This document shows positions 7,174 through 12,484 of a DNA stretch of 12,484 bases, piece by piece. The translations under genes were made by a program, and so were the position numbers. Where the stretch lies: the NCBI GenBank assembly GCA_964542765.1, contig CAZIVO010000106.1, positions 1 through 12,484 on the forward strand, in the 5' to 3' direction. The first letter of the stretch is position 1. Each line of letters begins with the position of its first letter. This stretch comes from CAZIVO01 sp964542765 (GTDB lineage: Bacteria; Planctomycetota; UBA1135; UBA2386). The notes below the pieces were generated by a model. The model had not been told where the DNA came from. It saw only the letters and a program-made list of their open reading frames with translations, and ran no database searches.

Positions 7174-7722
7174 TTACTCTGCGGTCCAGGACAGGATGAA
7201 GACTTCGGCGGATTCCTTGGGATCGGGGCCCCTGTGATCGATCTCGATCTCCACATTGAAGCGTTTTGCGAGGCCTCTGAGTGCGCCTGTAACGAAGGGG
7301 GCGAGGCCTTCCCTTTCGGAGAAGTAGAGAAGCCGAAGGCATCCTTCTTCCTGTGGTTCGCAGCGGAAGGAGGGCGGGGAGTAGTGCGGAAAGATGGACT
7401 GAGCGCGCTCGTGAAGATTGTTCAGGCTCATCAGGAAGGTTGGCAGGTCACTTCCGGCGAGCTTCAGAAGGCTTTCGTAGTTTTCCTTGGCAGTGACCAG
7501 CACCCAGTATTCCCCGGTTCCTTCGAGGAACTCTTCGAAAGTCACTCCGAGGACGGTGGCGGCGGCGCCGACGATGTCGTAGGAGATCTTGTCCGGGTAA
7601 CTTTCAAAGGGTTCGAACTGAGTATCGGGGTGGCCGGATTGCGAAGCAACTTCGGCCCATTTCTCGGCGGAATACTGGCTGGTGACGAAGCCGACGAACG
7701 ATAGGTTCACAATTCCGTACAT
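7174..7722 (-). CDS. H-NOX (HNOB) haem nitric oxide sensor protein
   Basis: A 182-residue stand-alone H-NOX protein, the normal length for bacterial sensors. It starts MYGIVN and shows YPDKISYDIVGAAATVLGV (42-60), EYWVLVTA (71-78), the proximal haem ligand H104 in SLNNLHERAQ, the haem-distorting proline region SPPSFR (115-120) and the YxSxR motif YFSER (133-137) that binds the haem propionates. The distal tyrosine that lets some anaerobe proteins bind O2 (Tyr140 in Thermoanaerobacter) aligns with Pro142, so the protein should prefer NO and exclude O2. Known bacterial homologues regulate an adjacent histidine kinase or diguanylate cyclase/phosphodiesterase, and the kinase gene lies 2 nt downstream here. 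A GAGGA stretch precedes the ATG at 7722. The C-terminal 15-20 residues (DPKESAEVFILSW) are less conserved. Confidence 0.95.
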   Translation of the reverse strand: MYGIVNLSFVGFVTSQYSAEKWAEVASQSGHPDTQFEPFESYPDKISYDIVGAAATVLGVTFEEFLEGTGEYWVLVTAKENYESLLKLAGSDLPTFLMSLNNLHERAQSIFPHYSPPSFRCEPQEEGCLRLLYFSEREGLAPFVTGALRGLAKRFNVEIEIDHRGPDPKESAEVFILSWTAE

Positions 7723-7775
7723 GGGATCAATGGTCCTCAGCGGTGGCTGGCGTTTAGCAGGACACCATACCGGAG

Positions 7776-7822
7776 CAATCTAAGTTATTAGTCTCTTGGC
7801 GAAGCATCAATCTGTTATTAGT
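7776..7822. promoter_or_regulatory. Paired direct repeats in the divergent NO-locus promoter region
   Basis: Two copies of the same word lie between the divergent H-NOX and REC-EAL genes. Copy 1 reads CAATCT-AA-GTTATTAGT (7776-7792) and copy 2 reads CAATCT-GTTATTAGT (7808-7822). The GTTATTAGT cores start exactly 30 bp apart (7784 and 7814), about three helical turns, which would put two bound proteins on the same face of the DNA. The stretch is more AT-rich than its surroundings. Such tandem sites often bind a regulator of both operons, but no transcription factor is encoded in the window and the -10/-35 elements could not be placed with confidence. Confidence 0.4.
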
Positions 7823-7856
7823 GAAGCTGGTTTTTGTACCATCGCACACCTGGGCC

Positions 7857-9548
7857 ATGTCCATTCTTGTTGTCGAAGACACCGCCGAAATCCGTGAAAA
7901 TCTCGGTCTGATTCTGCGTCTCGAGGGTTTTGACGTATGCGAGGCAGCAGATGGTATCGAAGCACTGGAAAAAATCCACGCGGAGCCCCCGCAGTTGATT
8001 CTGACGGATTTGGAGATGCCCCATCTCGATGGTTTCGGTTTTCTAGAGGCCCTGCGGGGGGATCTCTTGTTGCACCGGATTCCTGTGATTGTTGTGACCG
8101 CGCACGAAGGTCGCTCGCATGTGCGCAAGGCGATGCGGCTCGGTGCCAACGATTTCATTGCCAAGCCCTGGGACAACGCGGACCTTCTGAAGACGATCCG
8201 GAACTTGCTCGACGAGAGTGATCGCGGCGATGCAGTCGTGGACAGAGATCAGGTGACTGGTCTCTTTCATCGGAGCGCTGCCATAGAGGTTCTTCCTGGT
8301 CTTCTCGCCCGGGGGGGTGTCGGTGAGAATGTTGTGATCACGGGAGCTGCTGTCAGTGGGTTCCTCCGTTTCCGCGCCTTGTTCGGAGTCGATGAGTGCC
8401 ATCGCTGCCTGAAGGCGGTGGGTGAGCGGATCCGGGAGTTGGCCATGGATGATTCCCATTGTGCTTATCTTGGCAATGGGCTCTTCATGTGGGTTGGTCT
8501 TCCGGCGGAGAAGGATCTGAGCGATTTCCTCTTTGAAGCGAAGCGTCGCCTGGAGGAACCGGTGGATCTTCAGAACGGCAGCTATCAACCGAGCTTCCTT
8601 CTGGTAGGCCTCCCGCAGAGCAGCACCGAGATCGTATCGCAAGAGCCGGCGGTTCTCGTTGAAGGTCTGGAACTCGCGCTGCAAAATGCGCAAGCCGAGG
8701 GAGTCACTGATCCGGTCATTCTCGATCGCGGTGGCGAAGGCGTGGTGTCCGAGCGGCTCCTGGACATTCCTCCAAGACTTCGAAAGAGTCTGCGCGAACA
8801 TCCCGAGGAGTTTTCCGTGGCCTGGCAGCCGCAGATGACGCTGACCGACGGCACCTGCAGTGGTGCCGAGGCCTTGTTGCGCTGGGTTTGTCCGGATCGT
8901 GGACCGGTGTCGCCCGGTGTCTTCATTCCGATGGCGGAGTCATGGGGCATGATCGAGGAGTTGGGGTTGCTGGTCCTCGATAAAGCCTTGGCAGAGTTTT
9001 GCGAGCACCTCTCGGGTGCGGCGGGGATCCCCTGTTTCGGGATCAATGTGAGTCCGATCCAACTCATGAACTCGGAGTTCCTCGATCAGATTCTGGCCGC
9101 TCTTGAACGGAGCGGATGCCCGCCCGAGGTGCTCAAGATCGAACTCACCGAGGGGGTGTCGATGGAGAGGATGGATAACAGGGGGGCGACCCTGCAGCGA
9201 TTCAGAGATCAAGGGTTGAAGATCTCTCTGGATGACTTCGGGACAGGCTTCTCGAACCTGGCGATCCTCCCCAAGTTGCCGATCGACGAACTGAAGATCG
9301 ATCGCGGCATCATCAGCGGTTTGATCGGGGACGAGAAGTCCAACCGGATGTCTCGAGATCTTTGCAAGTCGTTCATCGAGGTTGGCAAGAGCCATGGCAT
9401 ACGCATTGTTGCGGAAGGGATCGAGGACATTGCGCAAGCAGATCTTCTGCTCGACCTCGGCTGTGAACTCGGTCAGGGTTATCTGTACGCGCGTCCGCTA
9501 CCGGTTGCCGAGTTCTGCGATTGGCTGAGCCGGAGTCCCGAGCAATAG
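7857..9548 (+). CDS. Response regulator with degenerate GGDEF and intact EAL domain (c-di-GMP phosphodiesterase)
   Basis: A 563-residue cytosolic protein in three parts. The REC domain (1-120) has the acidic pair E7/D8, phospho-acceptor D51 in LILTDLEMP, T81 and K103 in FIAKPW. The middle part (about 130-295) keeps a GGDEF-like entry, DQVTGLFHRSAA, but reads GNGLF (206-210) where GGDEF should be, so it should not make c-di-GMP. The EAL domain (about 312-556) has the catalytic set: E338 in EALLRW, N397 in NVS, E429 in ELTEG, D459/D460 in LDDFGTG, K480 in LKID, E520 in VAEGIE and Q540 in GQGY. It should therefore hydrolyse c-di-GMP, probably under REC phosphorylation by the divergent HNOBA kinase. 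ATG 7857 is chosen because MSILVVED is the usual REC start. A GTG at 7821 would add 12 residues and overlap the direct repeat. The upstream ribosome binding site is weak. Confidence 0.94.
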   Translation: MSILVVEDTAEIRENLGLILRLEGFDVCEAADGIEALEKIHAEPPQLILTDLEMPHLDGFGFLEALRGDLLLHRIPVIVVTAHEGRSHVRKAMRLGANDFIAKPWDNADLLKTIRNLLDESDRGDAVVDRDQVTGLFHRSAAIEVLPGLLARGGVGENVVITGAAVSGFLRFRALFGVDECHRCLKAVGERIRELAMDDSHCAYLGNGLFMWVGLPAEKDLSDFLFEAKRRLEEPVDLQNGSYQPSFLLVGLPQSSTEIVSQEPAVLVEGLELALQNAQAEGVTDPVILDRGGEGVVSERLLDIPPRLRKSLREHPEEFSVAWQPQMTLTDGTCSGAEALLRWVCPDRGPVSPGVFIPMAESWGMIEELGLLVLDKALAEFCEHLSGAAGIPCFGINVSPIQLMNSEFLDQILAALERSGCPPEVLKIELTEGVSMERMDNRGATLQRFRDQGLKISLDDFGTGFSNLAILPKLPIDELKIDRGIISGLIGDEKSNRMSRDLCKSFIEVGKSHGIRIVAEGIEDIAQADLLLDLGCELGQGYLYARPLPVAEFCDWLSRSPEQ

Positions 9549-9582
9549 CAGGGCCGAGGCTAGGCGTCGATGGGGAGAGGCT

Positions 9583-9599
9583 GGCGACAATCAGTCGCC
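9583..9599. terminator. Short GC-rich hairpin between convergent genes, possible bidirectional terminator
   Basis: GGCGAC (9583-9588) pairs with GTCGCC (9594-9599) around the loop AATCA. The M20 stop codon (9591-9593) lies in the loop, and the REC-EAL stop is 34 nt to the left. Both converging transcripts would carry the hairpin near their 3' ends. There is no T-run on either side, so it is at best a weak or factor-assisted terminator. Confidence 0.35.
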
Positions 9600-11015
9600 G
9601 TGCGGTCCTGTTTGGTAATGCTCGTCGAGGACATGGGCGACTGCGGCGGTCAGTCGTTTGCCGGTGGGAAGATGCAGGAATTCGTTGGGTCCGTGTGCAT
9701 TCGACTTGGGGCCGAGTACACCGGTGATCAGGAATTGAGCGGCCGGGAACTTCTCGCCGAGCATGCCCATGAAGGGGATGGTTCCGCCTTCTCCCATGTA
9801 GGCAGACTCCTTGTTGAAGTAGGCCTGCGAGGCCTTTTCGATCGCGGTCTCCAGCCAGGGCGCGACCGCCGGTGCGTTCCAGCCGGCGGCACCGTGCTCG
9901 CCCTCGAAGGTGACCTTGGCGCCGTAGGGGGGATCCTCGGTCAAGATGCGCTCAAGGGTTCTGGTCGCCTCGTCAGGATCGCAGGTCGGTGGCAGGCGCA
10001 AGGAGAGTTTGACTGCGGTATAGGGGCGCAGCACGTTGCCGGCGTCTTCCAGCGAGGGGATGCCCTCGACTCCGGTGACGGACAGGAAGGGTCGCCAGGT
10101 GCGGTTGAGGATGGCCTCGGTGGCATCTTCATTCATGGTTCCGCAACTCTGGGTCCAGGGGAAGCGCTCAAAGATGAAGGGGCCGAGGGTGCGAGCGGCG
10201 ACACGGGCCTGTTCGATACGTTGCTCGGGGATGTCCGCAGAGAAATCCTTGGGCAGGATTTCGCCGGTGACCGGATCCTCGATGCGGTCGAGTAGGCTTC
10301 GGAGGATGCGAAAACTCGAGGGGACGACACCGCTGGCGTCGCCGGAGTGAACGCCTTCATCGAGAATGTCGACGCGCAGGGTGCCGGCTGCCATACCGCG
10401 CAAATTGGTGGTGCACCACATTTGTTCGTAATTGCCGCAGCCTGAGTCGAGGCAAACAACAAGGCTGGGGCTGCCGATCCGATCCTTGAGATGGTCGATG
10501 TAGTATGGCAGGTCGTAGCTTCCACTCTCTTCGCAACCCTCGATGATCACCACGCAGCGCGCATGCTTGCCACCGAAGTCACGCACCGCACGGATTGCGG
10601 TCAGCGAGGCGAAGGCCGCGTAGCCATCGTCGGCGCCGCCGCGACCGTAGAGTTTGTCATCCTTGAGGACGGGGATCCACGGGCCCAGGCCTTCGAACCA
10701 TCCCGTCATCTCCGGTTGCTTGTCGAGATGGCCGTAGAGGAGGACGCAATCGTCTTGACGGTCACCGGGAATCTCCATGTAGATCAGGGGTGTGCGACCG
10801 GGGAGTTTGATCACTTCGACGGTGAGGCCTTCGATCTCCTGTTCGCGGCACCAACCCTCGATCAACTCGACGGCGCGGTCCATGTGGCCGGCAGATTCCC
10901 AGTCGGGATCGAAGGCCGGCGACTTGTTGGGGATCTTGATGTAATCGACGAGTGTGGGGGTGATGGACTCATCCCAGACTGAATCGACGAACGCGCTGAT
11001 TTTCGAGGCTTCCAT
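9591..11015 (-). CDS. M20 family zinc metallopeptidase (dipeptidase-like)
   Basis: A 474-residue cytosolic peptidase, normal length for the carnosinase/dipeptidase branch of M20. The two-zinc site is readable: H96 and catalytic D98 in LLYGHLDKQP, bridging D129 in GRGGADDGYA, the general base E162 and metal ligand E163 in IEGCEESGS, D190 in VCLDSG and the final ligand H441 in SNAHGPNEF. The central lid or dimerisation domain (about 205-370) carries GVHSGDASGVVPSSF, where the histidine is expected to reach into the partner's active site. Substrates are probably dipeptides or N-acyl amino acids; the exact one cannot be told. There is no signal peptide. The gene converges with the REC-EAL gene with a 42-nt gap and lies 104 nt downstream of the DUF962 gene on the same strand, so those two may share a transcript. 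The ribosome binding site before ATG 11015 is weak. Confidence 0.94.
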   Translation of the reverse strand: MEASKISAFVDSVWDESITPTLVDYIKIPNKSPAFDPDWESAGHMDRAVELIEGWCREQEIEGLTVEVIKLPGRTPLIYMEIPGDRQDDCVLLYGHLDKQPEMTGWFEGLGPWIPVLKDDKLYGRGGADDGYAAFASLTAIRAVRDFGGKHARCVVIIEGCEESGSYDLPYYIDHLKDRIGSPSLVVCLDSGCGNYEQMWCTTNLRGMAAGTLRVDILDEGVHSGDASGVVPSSFRILRSLLDRIEDPVTGEILPKDFSADIPEQRIEQARVAARTLGPFIFERFPWTQSCGTMNEDATEAILNRTWRPFLSVTGVEGIPSLEDAGNVLRPYTAVKLSLRLPPTCDPDEATRTLERILTEDPPYGAKVTFEGEHGAAGWNAPAVAPWLETAIEKASQAYFNKESAYMGEGGTIPFMGMLGEKFPAAQFLITGVLGPKSNAHGPNEFLHLPTGKRLTAAVAHVLDEHYQTGPHGD

Positions 11016-11119
11016 TGGGATTTCAGATTGGCAAGGGGGTGATGGTTTTGGGAAGGAGATGGAGTGCGGAGTTTACGCTCCCATGCGGCAGAGATCATCC
11101 TGACGGAGGGGATCTGTTG

Positions 11120-11470
11120 TCACGATCTTGGTTTTCGATCGTCTGTCGGAACTGTGAGGGGTCCCAGCAGCGGAATGCGGCGCACAAGGATATCTTTGAG
11201 CATCACCCAGTCGCCAAGGAAGCTGTAGAAGGGATATTTGAAGGTGGCTGGCCGGTTTTTCTCGAAAAAGAAATGGCCTAGCCAGGCCGGGCCATAGCCG
11301 ACCAGCGGAAGAAGCCAAAGGAGCCACCAGCGCCCGGTCAGGATCGAGGTGGCCAGCAGGGTCAGCACGGTCGTGCTGCCGAGGACGTGGAGGAGACGGC
11401 AGACTCCGTGGCGATGTTCGCCGAGGTAGAAGGGGTAGAAGGTGGAAAAGCTCGTATATCCTTCGTTCAT
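11120..11470 (-). CDS. DUF962 / Mpo1-like membrane protein
   Basis: A 116-residue protein with the DUF962 (yeast YGL010w/Mpo1) pattern. The family motif FYPFYLGEHRHGVCRLLHVL (11-30) is followed by a hydrophobic hairpin (about 32-58) and then GYGPAWLGHFFFEKNRPATF (58-77) and KYPFYSFLGDWVML. The histidines H19, H21, H28 and H66 fit an iron site. Yeast Mpo1 is an Fe(II)-dependent dioxygenase that shortens 2-hydroxy fatty acids by alpha-oxidation. Many bacterial members are uncharacterised, so a 2-hydroxy fatty acid role is only an inference. Two or three membrane segments are likely. ATG 11470 gives the usual short N-terminus. It is divergent from the cytochrome c gene and may be co-transcribed with the downstream peptidase gene. 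Confidence 0.88.
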   Translation of the reverse strand: MNEGYTSFSTFYPFYLGEHRHGVCRLLHVLGSTTVLTLLATSILTGRWWLLWLLPLVGYGPAWLGHFFFEKNRPATFKYPFYSFLGDWVMLKDILVRRIPLLGPLTVPTDDRKPRS

Positions 11471-11501
11471 CGACTGGTCTTCCGGAGGGTGGCCACGTCA
11501 G

Positions 11502-11520
11502 CAGCACCGGGCGGGTGCTG
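11502..11520. repeat. GC-rich hairpin in the leader of the DUF962 gene
   Basis: CAGCACC (11502-11508) pairs perfectly with GGTGCTG (11514-11520) around the 5-nt loop GGGCG. It lies 31 nt upstream of the DUF962 start within a 221-nt divergent intergenic region (11471-11691). No T-run follows on either strand, so it is not a typical terminator. It could be a leader structure or an operator. Confidence 0.35.
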
Positions 11521-11632
11521 TAGCCTAAGCGATGGAGACCTCGAGATCGAAGGTGGCAGTCCGGGGAATGTTGCGGGTTTCTCGCTCGGTCGTCGTGGGG
11601 GCTCCGTGGATCAGTTTGGGTTGCATCCGTTT

Positions 11633-11642
11633 GGCATATGCC
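11633..11642. repeat. 10-bp perfect palindrome upstream of the cytochrome c gene
   Basis: GGCATATGCC reads the same on both strands and lies 49 nt before the chosen start at 11692. A dimeric regulator could bind it, but a single palindrome of this length can arise by chance. No clear promoter elements were found around it. Confidence 0.2.
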
Positions 11643-11691
11643 TTTGTCTGTCGTGGTCGTGATCCACATTCGCTTGATATTTTTTGTTGCG

Positions 11692-12048
11692 ATGACCCGG
11701 CGTGCGAGTGTTGCTTTTTGCGTCGTGCTTGCGAGTCTGCTCTTGTCGAGTTGCGATGGTGTGCCGGATGTTCCCCTGTCCGAGGCAGGCGAGCGGGGTC
11801 GGAAGTTTTTTCGCTACATCTGCGCCGCTTGTCACAATGGTGCCAATCCCCACGCCAATGGTATCCAGGGACCGGCGGTTGCAGGTTCTTCGCAAGAACT
11901 GCTCGAGGCCAAGGTGCTGCGCGGGGCATACCCACCGGGCTACCAGCCCAAACGAAACACCGCCATCATGCAGAAACTGCCGGCAACGATGGAGCAGATC
12001 GGGGATCTGGCCGCCTTTTTGGCCGAGATCCCCGCACCGGGTGGCTAG
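11692..12048 (+). CDS. Small monohaem cytochrome c lipoprotein
   Basis: A 118-residue protein. The N-terminus MTRRASVAFCVVLASLLLSSC ends in a lipobox (LSS before C21), so it should be lipid-anchored on the outer face of a membrane. One haem c site, CAACH (C44, C47, H48), follows a helix (EAGERGRKFF), and M93 in NTAIMQKLP is the likely sixth haem ligand. The end MEQIGDLAAFLAEI forms the usual last helix of class I cytochromes c. It probably carries electrons between a membrane donor and an oxidase or reductase, but the partner is not evident. ATG 11692 is preferred to ATG 11638 because it places the lipoprotein signal at the N-terminus; neither has a strong ribosome binding site. It converges, with a 21-nt gap, with the PuuD-like gene. 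Confidence 0.87.
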   Translation: MTRRASVAFCVVLASLLLSSCDGVPDVPLSEAGERGRKFFRYICAACHNGANPHANGIQGPAVAGSSQELLEAKVLRGAYPPGYQPKRNTAIMQKLPATMEQIGDLAAFLAEIPAPGG

Positions 12049-12069
12049 AACGCTATGGGTTGCTGAGCG

Positions 12070-12484
12070 TCAGAGTAGGTTGGTGGCGATGAGAAACAGT
12101 ATCGCCGTGACCACGAAGCCGGCGGCGATGGTGCCGCTGACGCTGGTCAGTGCTTTCTGTGTCGGCTTGCCGGGGCCGATCAGTCCGTTGGCCTCGATCA
12201 GCAAGATGACCACTACGGTCACGATCCAGTAGATCTGGAGCGAGCCACTGCCGTCACCAGCGAGTCCACTCAGATGGCTCGCCGCTCCCATGAAAAAGAG
12301 CATCGGGATCGACAGCAGCGTATTGGTGCGCGAGAACAGCATAGCCGTGCGAGCCGCAGCTGCTTTGGTATCCGCATCGACTTCGACGATGCCCAGGGCC
12401 TTTTTCTGATTGGGCCAGATCACGAACCAAACGTTGAACCACATGATGATGCCGAACCACATGCCGATACCGATGGCCGTGTGT
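12070..12484 (-). CDS. Urate hydroxylase PuuD N-terminal-domain-like membrane protein (5' truncated by the window edge)
   Basis: The C-terminal 137 residues of a membrane protein whose start lies beyond base 12484. The frame stays open to the edge, so the internal ATG at 12462 should not be taken as the start. Visible segments are MWFGIIMWFNVWFVIWPNQK, a cytoplasmic-looking loop rich in charged residues and Ala (VDADTKAAAARTAMLFSRTN), IPMLFFMGAASHL, IYWIVTVVVILLIEANGLIG, and a last helix FVVTAILFLIATNLL at the stop. The WFVIWPNQKKALG...SRTNTLLSIPMLFFM pattern resembles the Urate_ox_N membrane domain of PuuD-type urate hydroxylases. Those enzymes continue into a cytochrome c domain, which is absent here: the chain stops right after the last helix. 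Urate oxidation is therefore not assured. Related proteins are annotated only as hypothetical membrane proteins. Confidence 0.75.
   Translation of the reverse strand, partial: HTAIGIGMWFGIIMWFNVWFVIWPNQKKALGIVEVDADTKAAAARTAMLFSRTNTLLSIPMLFFMGAASHLSGLAGDGSGSLQIYWIVTVVVILLIEANGLIGPGKPTQKALTSVSGTIAAGFVVTAILFLIATNLL

Noticed and set aside
7172..7342. N-terminal extension of the kinase into the H-NOX gene
   Set aside because: The added 57 residues are Arg-rich shadow sequence of the H-NOX frame. The HNOBA similarity begins right after the ATG at 7171.
9570..10295. Plus-strand open frame opposite the M20 peptidase
   Set aside because: It runs opposite the zinc-site-containing peptidase gene, is Gly-rich and low in complexity, and has no domain signature.

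Overview
The window looks like a chromosomal segment of a free-living, GC-rich (roughly 58-60 %, by eye) bacterium. The first gene tail resembles the C-terminal domain of the large Planctomycetota/Verrucomicrobiota sulfatases. It is followed by an FtsX-type ABC operon with an anchored partner protein, and then by a Tat-exported Gfo/Idh/MocA oxidoreductase. This mix points to the Planctomycetota-Verrucomicrobiota-Lentisphaerota group. That placement is an inference from gene content; there is no marker gene in the window. No rRNA, tRNA, CRISPR array, insertion sequence or phage gene was seen.

Layout. Bases 1-251 hold the end of a plus-strand gene (sulfatase-like C-terminus). A leader with two competing hairpins (297-331) precedes a tight plus-strand operon: a membrane-anchored protein with a CxC motif (388-1530), an FtsX/MacB-type permease that also has a CxC motif (1536-2873), and its ATPase (2873-3595, start overlapping the permease stop). 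Next come a Tat-signal Gfo/Idh/MocA protein (3634-4815) and an EVE-domain protein (4858-5325).

The centre (5483-9548) is the most interesting part. Two minus-strand genes encode a stand-alone haem NO-binding domain (H-NOX, 7174-7722) and a cytosolic histidine kinase (5483-7171). The kinase starts with an HNOBA domain, the region that follows H-NOX inside animal soluble guanylate cyclase, and continues with a coiled coil, a GAF domain and a HisKA/HATPase core. Divergently transcribed from a short shared intergenic region with two direct repeats is a REC-degenerate GGDEF-EAL protein (7857-9548) whose phosphoacceptor and EAL catalytic residues all look intact. Together they read as a pathway from nitric oxide through phosphotransfer to cyclic-di-GMP breakdown.

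The right part holds an M20 zinc peptidase (9591-11015, minus), a DUF962/Mpo1-like membrane protein (11120-11470, minus), a monohaem cytochrome c lipoprotein (11692-12048, plus) and, convergent with it and cut by the window edge, a membrane protein resembling the N-terminal domain of PuuD-type urate hydroxylases (12070-12484, minus).
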